This document shows positions 1 to 7,126 of a stretch of DNA of 10,920 nt, in pieces. Numbering within the stretch: position 1 is the stretch's first letter; the number at the start of each line of letters is the position of its first letter. The DNA comes from Phycisphaeraceae bacterium. Lineage in GTDB: Bacteria > Planctomycetota > Phycisphaerae > Phycisphaerales > UBA1924. Made by a program: the position numbers and the translations under genes. The notes beneath the pieces are model-generated. The model saw nothing but the letters and a program-made list of their open reading frames with translations. It did not search any database and was not told the origin of the DNA. The stretch covers positions 1 to 10,920 of the forward strand of contig WUAJ01000063.1 of NCBI GenBank assembly GCA_009827215.1. Direction: 5' to 3'.

Positions 1-1381
1 ACTCCTGCTCATCGCGCTGACTGTCCTGCTCGGACCGATCGTCGTCGCCGCATCCAAGACCGCAATCACCGAGGACCGCCGCAAGTACTACGCGTGGTTG
101 CTCGTCCTCCAAGCCGCGATGGTGGGGGTCTTCGCCGCTCGTGACCTGATGCTCTTCTACATCTGCTTCGAGTTCACGCTCCTGCCGATGTTCATCCTCA
201 TCCGCTGCTACGGCTCAACCAACCGCGTCGCCGCGTCCACCAAGTTCTTCCTCTACACCTTCACCGGATCCATGATGACCCTCGCCGGTCTCATGTATGT
301 CGTCTACTTCGTCGCGCAACAAACCGGCATCTGGACACTCGACATCGCGACCATCACCGCGATCGCTCCGCGCATGCCACTCGAGCACCAAGCGTGGGTC
401 CTCTTCGCGATGCTCGCCGGATTCGCGGTTAAGGTCCCGCTGTTCCCGGTCCACACCTGGTTGCCACTGGCGCATACCGAGGCACCGACCGCAGGTTCCG
501 TCATCCTCGCGGGTGTCCTCCTCAAGCTCGGTACCTACGGCCTCATCCGCTTCGCGATCCCCATCACTCCAGCCGCATTCATCGAATACGCACCATTCAT
601 CGCGACCCTCTCCGTCATCGGCATCATCTACGCCGGTCTCATCTGCTGGGTCCAAGAAGACATCAAGAAGCTCGTTGCGTACTCCTCCGTCTCTCACCTC
701 GGATTCTGTGTCCTCGGACTCGCCGCACTCAATGTGTCAGGTCTGTCCGGATCAGTCCTCTACATGCTCTCCCACGGCCTCTCAACAGGCGGCCTCTTCC
801 TCATGATCGGATACATGTACGAACGCTACCACACGCGCGACATGCGACAAGTGGGCGGACTCGCATCCAAAATGCCAGTCTGGGCATTCTTCATGGTCTT
901 CTTCACCATGGCCTCCGTCGGACTCCCAGGTCTCAACGGCTTCCCATCCGAAGTCCTCTGCCTGATCTCCGCGTTCCAATCCGACGCCGCATGGACCGCC
1001 GCGCACGAAGCGGGCGCGTGGGGCACCACCCTCGGACCATGGTTCGCTGTCTTCGCAGGGACCGGCATGGTCATCGCCGCGATGTACCTCCTCTACATGG
1101 TCGGGAAAATCTGCTTCGGTCCGCTCCGCGAGCCCGCAGATCACCACGCCCATGAAGTGCTCCCAACCGACCTCAACCGCCGCGAGATCTGGACGCTGAT
1201 CCCCCTCGCCGTCGGATGTCTCGTCTTTGGTCTGCGTCCTGTTTACCTGCTCGACGCAGTCAGCGATCCGATCAACGACACGATCGTCGCCGCATACGAA
1301 AACCAGCATCACGAACTGCACATTGAAACCAATGAAGAGCACGCGATGACCGAACACTCCACATCGGAGCAGCACCCATGA
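1..1381 (+). CDS. nuoM: NADH-quinone oxidoreductase subunit M, C-terminal part (5' end outside window)
   Basis: This is an antiporter-like proton-pumping subunit of complex I in the cytoplasmic membrane. The open frame runs to the left edge (first whole codon at base 2), so about 459 residues are visible and, compared with E. coli NuoM, somewhat under 100 N-terminal residues are missing. A TTG at base 98 lies inside the conserved protein and is not the start. Family hallmarks, numbered from base 2: the conserved Glu in FEFTLLPMF (about residue 57); the lysine of FAVKVPLFPVHTWLP (about 144) followed by AHTEAPTAGSV; the lysines of EDIKKLVAYSSVSHLGF (about 222-223); and GLPGLNGFPSEV with the late conserved Glu. 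Many hydrophobic helices follow one another. The tail is odd: its last ~27 residues are rich in His and acidic residues. The TGA stop overlaps the nuoN ATG (ATGA). Identification is secure. Confidence 0.96.
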   Translation, partial: LLLIALTVLLGPIVVAASKTAITEDRRKYYAWLLVLQAAMVGVFAARDLMLFYICFEFTLLPMFILIRCYGSTNRVAASTKFFLYTFTGSMMTLAGLMYVVYFVAQQTGIWTLDIATITAIAPRMPLEHQAWVLFAMLAGFAVKVPLFPVHTWLPLAHTEAPTAGSVILAGVLLKLGTYGLIRFAIPITPAAFIEYAPFIATLSVIGIIYAGLICWVQEDIKKLVAYSSVSHLGFCVLGLAALNVSGLSGSVLYMLSHGLSTGGLFLMIGYMYERYHTRDMRQVGGLASKMPVWAFFMVFFTMASVGLPGLNGFPSEVLCLISAFQSDAAWTAAHEAGAWGTTLGPWFAVFAGTGMVIAAMYLLYMVGKICFGPLREPADHHAHEVLPTDLNRREIWTLIPLAVGCLVFGLRPVYLLDAVSDPINDTIVAAYENQHHELHIETNEEHAMTEHSTSEQHP

Positions 1382-2970
1382 TCGAGAAGCTCTCCTTCAT
1401 CATCCCGGAACTGATCCTCTTCATCGCGACTTGTATGGTCATGGTGACCGGCCAGTGGCCCGTCCGCGCGATCCGTCAGTTCACGCCGTGGATCGCCGCC
1501 GTCGCCCTCGTCGCCGCGGGAATGATCGCGACGATGACCCCATCAGATCCCAATGCGCTCTTCCCCAACATGATCCCATACGCGAAGTTCATTATCGCGT
1601 TCGTGGGACTCATCCTCCTCGTCAACCTCACAGGCACAGTCGACCGCGAGCTCGAAGACGATGTCGACAAGGGCAAGCCATTCCTCCCGCTCCGCTCAAC
1701 CGGAGCGGAGTTCTACGCGTTCTTCCTCTTCTCGATGACCGGACTCATGCTCACCGCGTCCGCCGATGACCTGATCTGGTTGTTCCTCGCCCTCGAGCTC
1801 ACCTCGCTCCCGACCTACATCATGGTTGCGATCTCCACCCACAAGAACGCATCGCGCGAAGCCGCGGTCAAATACTTCTTCCTCGGTGCGCTCGGAGCCG
1901 CGATCTTCCTCTACGGCTTCGCCCTCATCTACGGCGCCGCAGGTTCAACGAATCTCATGCAGATCGCCGAGCACTTCGCGCACAACGATCTGGGAACACT
2001 CGGACTCGCCGGGATCCTCCTTTCTTTGATGGGAATGAGCTTCAAGATCGCCGCGATACCGATGCACTTCTACACCCCCGATGTCTACCAAGGCGCCGCT
2101 TCACCTGTCAGCGCGATGCTCGCCTTCGTGCCAAAGACCGCCGGATTCCTTGCGATTATCGCCATCGTTTCGACAGTCGGATGGAACGAGTTCGGACGAC
2201 TCCCAACCACCGTCGAATCCGTCATCTGGATCATGGCCTGCATCACCATGTTCGTCGGAAACACCCTCGCGCTCCTCCAGAACTCCGTCAAGCGCATGCT
2301 CGCCTACTCCTCCATTGCTCACTCCGGATACATGCTCGTCGGTGTGCTCGCTGGTCCAGGTCACGCCGGCGCCCCCTTCTACCGCAACGGCATCGCCGCG
2401 ATCCTCTTCTACCTCCTCTGCTACGGCGTCATGACCATCGGAGTCTTCGCTGTCCTCGGAGCGATCGAAAAGAAAGACCGCGAAGGCAATCCACAAGAAG
2501 CCGACGACATCGAAGACCTGCGTGGACTCTGCAAAACCCACCCAATCCTCGGATGGACCGTCGTCATCTGTGCTCTCTCGATGCTCGGATTCCCACCACT
2601 CCTTGGATTCGTTGGGAAGCTCGGACTCTTTGCCGCAGGCGTCAGCGCCAAGCAGATCCCAATCGTCATCGTGCTGGGTATCAACTCCGCAATCGCCGCC
2701 GTCTACTACCTCCGTCTCGTCGCCGTCGCATACCTCGACAAAGGTGATCGTCCGTTGCAGACCGTCGAGCTCTCGCCGTACATGTCGCGACGCTTTGCTG
2801 GAGCATGCTCTGCGATCGGAGTCATCGCCCTGCTCGTGATCGCTCAGCCACTCGTGGACGCAGCACTCAGCGCCGCCAAGTTCAACGGCCCTGATCGTAT
2901 CGAGCATCACCAAGCCGACACAGAGCACAGCGACGAGCACGCATCCGCGATCCTCAACAACGAAGAATGA
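1378..2970 (+). CDS. nuoN: NADH-quinone oxidoreductase subunit N
   Basis: This is the third antiporter-like membrane subunit of complex I, 530 residues, a little longer than E. coli NuoN. The ATG overlaps the nuoM stop by four bases, and a GGAG at 1366-1369 lies 8 nt upstream, which supports this start. Visible proton-channel residues: Glu140 in ALELTSLPTYIM, Lys223 in SFKIAAIPMHFYTPDVYQGA, Lys253 in FVPKTAGF, Lys305 in NSVKRMLAYSSIAHSGYM and Lys414 in GFPPLLGFVGKLGLFAAG. All are in their usual contexts, so the subunit should be functional. Helices span nearly the whole length. A charged stretch at about 88-105 is likely a loop, and the C-terminal tail after about residue 505 is hydrophilic with several His and acidic residues. 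The stop overlaps the next gene's ATG, so coupled translation is likely. Identification is secure. Confidence 0.97.
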   Translation: MIEKLSFIIPELILFIATCMVMVTGQWPVRAIRQFTPWIAAVALVAAGMIATMTPSDPNALFPNMIPYAKFIIAFVGLILLVNLTGTVDRELEDDVDKGKPFLPLRSTGAEFYAFFLFSMTGLMLTASADDLIWLFLALELTSLPTYIMVAISTHKNASREAAVKYFFLGALGAAIFLYGFALIYGAAGSTNLMQIAEHFAHNDLGTLGLAGILLSLMGMSFKIAAIPMHFYTPDVYQGAASPVSAMLAFVPKTAGFLAIIAIVSTVGWNEFGRLPTTVESVIWIMACITMFVGNTLALLQNSVKRMLAYSSIAHSGYMLVGVLAGPGHAGAPFYRNGIAAILFYLLCYGVMTIGVFAVLGAIEKKDREGNPQEADDIEDLRGLCKTHPILGWTVVICALSMLGFPPLLGFVGKLGLFAAGVSAKQIPIVIVLGINSAIAAVYYLRLVAVAYLDKGDRPLQTVELSPYMSRRFAGACSAIGVIALLVIAQPLVDAALSAAKFNGPDRIEHHQADTEHSDEHASAILNNEE

Positions 2971-3797
2971 TCGACAGCATCCTCCCAATCCTCACCCTCG
3001 CATCTGATCCAATCGCCTCAGCGACACCGGAACAGGTCGCGTTCTTCTCCACCGCCGGACTCCTCGCGCTGCTGACCCTCACCGTTCTCGAAATCGTCCT
3101 CGGCATCGACAACGTCGTCTTCATCGCGATCCTCGCCGACAAACTCCCCAAAGAAAAACAAGCCCGCGTCCGCACAATCGGTCTGCTCCTCGCGATGGTC
3201 ATGCGCCTCGTCCTCCTCGGACTCGCGTACTGGATCGTCAAGCTCACCGAGCCACTCTTCCACGTCTTCGATCGCCCATTCTCCGGCAAATCTCTCCTCA
3301 TGCTCGCCGGCGGATTATTCCTGATCTTCAAAGCCGTCCTCGAACTCCACCACCTCGTCGAGGGTGACGGCGAACACAAAAACGATCCCCACACGCGTCC
3401 AGGCATGAAGAAAGCCGCGACCACAGTGGGTCAGGTCCTCATCCAGATCCTGATGCTCGACCTTGTCTTCTCGCTCGATTCGGTCATCACCGCCGTAGGC
3501 ATGACCAGCAACTACTACATCATGGCCACCGCCGTCATCATCTCCATCGCGGTGATGCTCGCCTTCGCTTCACCGATCGCGAGCTTCGTCAACAAGCACC
3601 CCTCGATGAAGAACCTCGCCCTCGCCTTCCTCGTCCTCATCGGCATCCTCCTCGTCGCCGAAGGCATCGGGGAGCACTTCAACCGAGGATACATCTATTT
3701 CGCGATCGTCTTCGCCTTCGTGCTCGAACTCATCAACATGCAGACCGACAAACACCACGCAAAGAAAAAAGCGAAGAACCAGTCGCAGTCTTCATAA
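2967..3797 (+). CDS. TerC family integral membrane protein
   Basis: This 276-residue polytopic membrane protein belongs to the TerC family (the group containing tellurite-resistance TerC, E. coli Alx and the Bacillus MeeF/MeeY proteins), whose better studied members handle Mn2+ at the membrane. Two inverted halves carry the acidic signature motifs: LEIVLGIDNVVFIAILADKLP near residues 41-61 (Glu42, Asp48, Asn49) and LMLDLVFSLDSVITAVGM near 162-179 (Asp165, Asp171). An AEGIGEHF motif lies at about 231-238 in the last third. A hydrophilic His/charged linker at about 131-150 separates the halves, and the C-terminal tail is basic. The start is the ATG overlapping the nuoN stop; GAAGA directly upstream is a poor ribosome site, which fits re-initiation by ribosomes finishing nuoN. 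Family is secure; metal specificity and any link to complex I are not shown by the sequence. It lacks the soluble CBS/CorC domains of larger relatives. Confidence 0.93.
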   Translation: MIDSILPILTLASDPIASATPEQVAFFSTAGLLALLTLTVLEIVLGIDNVVFIAILADKLPKEKQARVRTIGLLLAMVMRLVLLGLAYWIVKLTEPLFHVFDRPFSGKSLLMLAGGLFLIFKAVLELHHLVEGDGEHKNDPHTRPGMKKAATTVGQVLIQILMLDLVFSLDSVITAVGMTSNYYIMATAVIISIAVMLAFASPIASFVNKHPSMKNLALAFLVLIGILLVAEGIGEHFNRGYIYFAIVFAFVLELINMQTDKHHAKKKAKNQSQSS

Positions 3798-3804
3798 TGC
3801 TTAC

Positions 3805-4260
3805 TCAGGCGAGATCCGCTTCACGCCGCATCACCTTGTGCGGCCCGATCCCCTCGATCTCAAACTCATCACTCACCACCGAAAACCCATACCGCTCATA
3901 AAACCCATACGCGACCCTGCGAGCATTGCACCAGATCGGGAGCCGCTCGATCCCCATCGCGTGGTTGATCCCAAACTCCAACACCCTCCCCCCTAACCCG
4001 CTCCCGCGCACATCAGGATGCGACGCCATCGACCGAATCCGCCACGCATCCTCGCCAGTATTCGGGTCTTCATCACGAAGCACCGACATGATCGCGACGA
4101 TCCGGTCATCAACCGTGTACCCCACATGAAAGGTCCCCTCCGCGTGATCGTACTCCGCCCCGACCTCGTCCACGCTCAAATACGGCCGCAGCACCATCTG
4201 CCGTAGCGGATACGCCTCTCGCGCCTCGATCAACACCGCTTCCCCAATCGCCTCACTCAT
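3805..4260 (-). CDS. GNAT family N-acetyltransferase
   Basis: This 151-residue protein is a single-domain GNAT enzyme, expected to move the acetyl group from acetyl-CoA to an amine; the substrate cannot be read from sequence. Acetyl-CoA motif A is clear: RIRSMASHPDVRGSGLGGRV at about 75-94 contains the pyrophosphate-binding R-G-S-G-L-G. Motif B follows as LPIWCNARRVAYGFYERYGF at about 107-126, the usual alpha4-beta7 region with its FYERYGF signature. The C-terminal EFEIEGIGPHKVMRR resembles the end of ElaA-like members. The ATG at 4258-4260 is chosen because it forms ATGAGTGA with the recQ stop, an 8-base overlap with a GGGG just upstream; a TTG two codons earlier (4264-4266) is possible. It is probably co-transcribed with and translationally coupled to recQ. 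Its stop faces the TerC stop 7 bases away. Confidence 0.9.
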   Translation of the reverse strand: MSEAIGEAVLIEAREAYPLRQMVLRPYLSVDEVGAEYDHAEGTFHVGYTVDDRIVAIMSVLRDEDPNTGEDAWRIRSMASHPDVRGSGLGGRVLEFGINHAMGIERLPIWCNARRVAYGFYERYGFSVVSDEFEIEGIGPHKVMRREADLA

Positions 4261-6136
4261 CCCCAAGCGCCTCTAAGAACACATCGCCGAACGCATCGAG
4301 CTTCGCCTGCCCGATCCCCTTGACACGCAGCATCTCGTTGCGATTCGTCGGACGATCCTTCACCAGCGCCCGCAGCGTCGCATCCGAGAACACCACATAC
4401 GGAGGCACCCCACGCTCCTGCGCAATGCTCGTCCGCAGCGTTCGCAATCGCTCAAAGACCACCCGCTCATCAACATCAAGCACCACCGCCTCGCGTCCCT
4501 GCTTGCGTCCGCGCACGCGTTCCTTGCTCGCCGACCCCGTCCCGAGCGGATTGCTCAGCACAATATCCTCCGCCCCCTTCATCACCGACACGCCGCAGTC
4601 CCCGAACCGCAGCGTCTCAAACCGCTCCTCAACCACCCGCTCCAGCGCGCCCTTGGAGATCAGCTGATCCAGATACATCCCGAGCTGCGCCTTGGAATAC
4701 CCCGCCAGCAGTCCATGCACGCTCAGCTCGTCGTGCCCCCGGCTGACCACCTTCTCCCCCTTGCTCCCGCGGACTACATCACACACATGCGCCGCGCCGT
4801 ACCGCTGCCCCGTCCGCGCGACCGCCGACATCAGCACCTGCGCCACCTTCACCGATTCCTGATCAATCTCCGTCTCCCCGAGACAGATATCACACGCCCC
4901 GCACCCCTTCTCCGGATCGATCTCTAGCGCCTGCCCAAAGTGCTCGCTCAACGCTTTGTGCCGACACGTCATCGCCGCGATCAGCGAACGCATCTCGCGG
5001 ATCAAACGCAGCTGCCCCGCCGGATCAGCGCCCGAATCCTCCGCGCCAAACCCGATCAACCGCTCCCAGCGCCCCGAATCACTCGGAGAATACAGCAGCA
5101 AACACTCTGCGGGCTCCCCGTCCCGTCCCGCGCGTCCCGTCTCTTGTTGATACGCCTCGATACTCTTGGGCATCGTCGCATGCACGACCAATCGCACATT
5201 GCTCCGATCGATCCCCATCCCGAACGCGACCGTCGCCACCACAACATCAAGCGTCTCGTTGAGAAACGCCTGCTCGACACTCATCCGTTTTTTCTCGCTC
5301 AGCCCCGCGTGATACGCATCCGCATCCAGCCCGTGCTCCACAAGCTCCTGCGCCAGCGCCTCTGTATCCTTCCTGCTCAAGCAGTACACGATCGTCCCGC
5401 CGCTGTCCCCCGCGCTGCGATGCCTCCGCACGGCTTCCGCGATCTGATCCGCCGTCCGATTCCGCGCCTGCACGCGATAACACAGATTCGGTCGATCAAA
5501 CTTCCCGATCAAGACCTCAGGATCCCGCAGCCCCAGTTGCTCGACAATGTCTTCCTGCACGCGAGGCGTCGCCGTCGCGGTAAACGCCTGCATCCCGATA
5601 CCCGGCGCGACGCGGCGCAGCTCTTTCAATCTCCGAAACTCCGGACGAAAGTCGTGACCCCACTGCGAAATACAGTGCGCCTCATCGATCGCGATCGCCC
5701 CCAGCCGTCCCGCGTCGTGAAGCTCCGCGAGGATCGCCTTAAAACCAGAAGTCACCAGCCGCTCCGGAGCCGCGAAGATCAGATGGATCGAACCATCAAA
5801 CGCTCTTGTGACGATCTCCCGCGCTTCTTCCGCTTCCACCCCAGAGTGCAGCGCCGCTGCGCCGTATCCATTGAGCTCCAGCCCTCGCACCTGATCCCGC
5901 ATCAACGCGATCAGCGGGGACGCAACCACCGTCAGCTTCCCTGTCACCAGTGCCGGGACCTGATAGCACAAACTCTTCCCACCACCAGTAGGGAGTACCG
6001 TCAAGCAGTCCCGCCCCTCAACCCCCGCCGCGATCGCGCGCTCTTGCATCGGACGCAGCGCGTCGTACCCCCACACGCGTCCGATCGCATCCAAGATCGC
6101 CGGATCGGTCGCACTATTCTCCGCAAGCTCACTCAT
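4253..6136 (-). CDS. recQ: ATP-dependent 3'-5' DNA helicase RecQ
   Basis: RecQ unwinds DNA in recombination and replication-fork repair. The 627-residue protein has the complete three-part architecture. The SF2 helicase core carries Walker A LPTGGGKSLCYQ (Lys54), DEAH at 151-154 in AIDEAHCISQWGHDFRPE, motif III AFTATATP, and motifs V-VI ending in QQETGRAGRDG (334-338 = GRAGR). The RQC zinc-binding cysteines are near 391, 412, 415 and 418 (the CGACDIC cluster), followed by a winged helix. A C-terminal HRDC domain lies at about 556-625 with the helix-hairpin-like MLRVKGIGQAKLDAFG. No key residue is missing. The ATG at 6134-6136 is preferred; the in-frame GTG at 6155-6157 would add seven residues with no ribosome site. 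No clear Shine-Dalgarno is seen before the ATG; see the TATACT promoter entry. The end overlaps the acetyltransferase gene by 8 bases. Confidence 0.96.
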   Translation of the reverse strand: MSELAENSATDPAILDAIGRVWGYDALRPMQERAIAAGVEGRDCLTVLPTGGGKSLCYQVPALVTGKLTVVASPLIALMRDQVRGLELNGYGAAALHSGVEAEEAREIVTRAFDGSIHLIFAAPERLVTSGFKAILAELHDAGRLGAIAIDEAHCISQWGHDFRPEFRRLKELRRVAPGIGMQAFTATATPRVQEDIVEQLGLRDPEVLIGKFDRPNLCYRVQARNRTADQIAEAVRRHRSAGDSGGTIVYCLSRKDTEALAQELVEHGLDADAYHAGLSEKKRMSVEQAFLNETLDVVVATVAFGMGIDRSNVRLVVHATMPKSIEAYQQETGRAGRDGEPAECLLLYSPSDSGRWERLIGFGAEDSGADPAGQLRLIREMRSLIAAMTCRHKALSEHFGQALEIDPEKGCGACDICLGETEIDQESVKVAQVLMSAVARTGQRYGAAHVCDVVRGSKGEKVVSRGHDELSVHGLLAGYSKAQLGMYLDQLISKGALERVVEERFETLRFGDCGVSVMKGAEDIVLSNPLGTGSASKERVRGRKQGREAVVLDVDERVVFERLRTLRTSIAQERGVPPYVVFSDATLRALVKDRPTNRNEMLRVKGIGQAKLDAFGDVFLEALGDE

Positions 6137-6142
6137 CGCGAC

Positions 6143-6148
6143 AGTATA
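6143..6148 (-). promoter_or_regulatory. Candidate -10 element TATACT for recQ
   Basis: On the minus strand TATACT (5 of 6 matches to TATAAT) ends six bases before the recQ ATG, so transcription would start at or next to the start codon. No Shine-Dalgarno lies in the space between. A TTGAGA further upstream is too far (22 bp) to be a standard -35 box, so the promoter assignment rests on the -10 box and its position only. Confidence 0.35.
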
Positions 6149-6204
6149 CAGAACCACTCCACGCCAGTGATCTCAAGCCAGACGGAATCTCCGTAAACTA
6201 GGAC

Positions 6205-6237
6205 AAAAACAAACAAGCGACCCGAAGGTCGCTTGTT
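6205..6237 (-). terminator. Intrinsic terminator of the first exported-protein gene, UUCG loop
   Basis: Read on the minus strand, AACAAGCGACC (6237-6227), loop TTCG and GGTCGCTTGTT (6222-6212) form a perfect 11-bp stem closed by a C-G pair over UUCG, an extra-stable tetraloop. It is followed by TGTTTTTG. It lies 25 bases downstream of the TAA of the exported-protein gene and separates that gene from recQ, which is read in the same direction. Confidence 0.92.
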
Positions 6238-6261
6238 CATTGTGACAAATGTCAATGTCGC

Positions 6262-6936
6262 TTAGCGGCGACGCCGTGCAGCAAACGCAGCTGGGAGCAC
6301 GAGTGCAAGACCAGTTGCCGGAGCTGGAACAGTTGAGACCGCGAAGGTCACCTGAGTCTGGTCGAGACCAGCGAAGGTGTCCTGATCCCAGCTGAAGCCG
6401 TCCATGATCCCGTCGATAGCGATCACGCCACCGATCTGGTTGGTGTTACCCAAGCCGTTCATGAACATGTTGCCGGATTCGAGCACGAGCCCGTTAGCTT
6501 CGGTGGTGTCCACGAGTGACATGTTGTAGTCATCGCTGAAGTCCCAAACCGCAGCACCGAGCAGGTTCTGTGGGGTGGAGTCGTTCGGAGCACCGATGAT
6601 GACCAGCACAGAGCTGACCTGACCATCAAAGCTGAGCGACGAAGTACCGATCATGCCAGCCATCATGTTGATGGAGCCAAAGCTACCCGAGCCGTACGAC
6701 AGGTTGTTGTACCCTGCAGCTCCGGTGTAGTCATTGGTGGTGACGATGTCGGAAGTGATGTTCATGGTTTCGAAGCTCACTCCGATGCTGCCAGCTTGAC
6801 CGCTTGCAGTGTTGGAGTCGCTCGACACACTGGTCCAATCGACCGTGTGGTACTCTTGGCCATTGAAGCCGATAATGTCTGCGTTCGCCGCAGCGCACAG
6901 GCCGGCAACAGCCATCATTGAAAGTGCATATCTCAT
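6262..6936 (-). CDS. Exported protein with PEP-CTERM-like (PAPA...RRRR) C-terminal sorting signal, paralog 1
   Basis: This is a 224-residue secreted protein of unknown function. It starts with a signal peptide (MRYALSMMAVAGLCAAANA, then DIIGF), carries a Ser/Thr/Gly/Asn-rich, beta-looking mature region poor in Lys and Cys, and ends with PAPA, a hydrophobic stretch and RRRR. That tail has the layout of PEP-CTERM/exosortase-type sorting signals, with PAP in place of PEP, as often seen in Phycisphaerae. The ATG at 6934-6936 is chosen because AAAGGAGA lies just upstream with a 6-nt gap; a longer open frame to 7020 would put 28 unrelated residues before the signal peptide. It is homologous over its full length to the protein at 7127-7807, sharing for example FETMNI/FETVDV, IGAPND/IGSPND, LGAAVW/LGAAIW and the SWDQ-T-AGLDQT block before the tail. 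It is a single-gene transcript by its flanking terminators. No catalytic motif is recognised. Confidence 0.9.
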   Translation of the reverse strand: MRYALSMMAVAGLCAAANADIIGFNGQEYHTVDWTSVSSDSNTASGQAGSIGVSFETMNITSDIVTTNDYTGAAGYNNLSYGSGSFGSINMMAGMIGTSSLSFDGQVSSVLVIIGAPNDSTPQNLLGAAVWDFSDDYNMSLVDTTEANGLVLESGNMFMNGLGNTNQIGGVIAIDGIMDGFSWDQDTFAGLDQTQVTFAVSTVPAPATGLALVLPAAFAARRRR

Positions 6937-6940
6937 CCCA

Positions 6941-6949
6941 TTCTCCTTT
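6941..6949 (-). promoter_or_regulatory. Strong ribosome binding site deciding the start of exported-protein gene 1
   Basis: Minus-strand AAAGGAGAA, with six bases between GGAG and the ATG at 6936. It is one of the few textbook Shine-Dalgarno sites in the window and fixes the start 28 codons downstream of the longest open frame. Confidence 0.85.
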
Positions 6950-7078
6950 GGTGAATGCAACCGTGTAGATGTCCAACGGACGCCGCATATATGGGACGCC
7001 TCGAAAGGAATGTGCACCATGCTCCGAGAAGTGCAAGGGAATCACCCATTTAATTGACACAATTCGATCCCCAATAAC

Positions 7079-7102
7079 AAAAAAAACGGCCTTTCGGCCG
7101 TT
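7079..7102 (-). terminator. Intrinsic terminator of the second exported-protein gene, GAAA loop
   Basis: On the minus strand AACGGCC (7102-7096), loop GAAA and GGCCGTT (7091-7085) form a perfect 7-bp stem with a C(GAAA)G tetraloop, followed by six T (7084-7079). It begins 24 bases after the TAA of the exported-protein gene at 7127-7807. The plus strand also has a TTGTTTT run after the stem, so weak bidirectional use is possible, but no plus-strand gene is seen here. Confidence 0.92.
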
Positions 7103-7126
7103 GTTTTGGGAGATGAGTGTAGAGAT

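Noticed and set aside
98..100. TTG as the start of nuoM
   Set aside because: Family-like sequence continues upstream in frame to the window edge, so the true start is outside.
782..1375. 197-codon minus-strand frame opposite nuoM
   Set aside because: Low-complexity acidic translation antisense to conserved NuoM helices.
2101..2988. 295-codon open frame on the minus strand opposite nuoN
   Set aside because: Very acidic, Asp/Glu/Gly-rich translation with no domain, antisense to a complete nuoN; a compositional shadow.
4940..6196. 418-codon open frame on the plus strand opposite recQ
   Set aside because: It lies entirely antisense to a complete recQ with all motifs; its translation is Arg/Pro/His-rich without any recognisable domain, as expected from a GC-rich antisense frame.
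6937..7020. 28-codon N-terminal extension of exported protein 1
   Set aside because: It would bury the signal peptide inside the protein; the downstream ATG has an AAAGGAGA site at ideal spacing.
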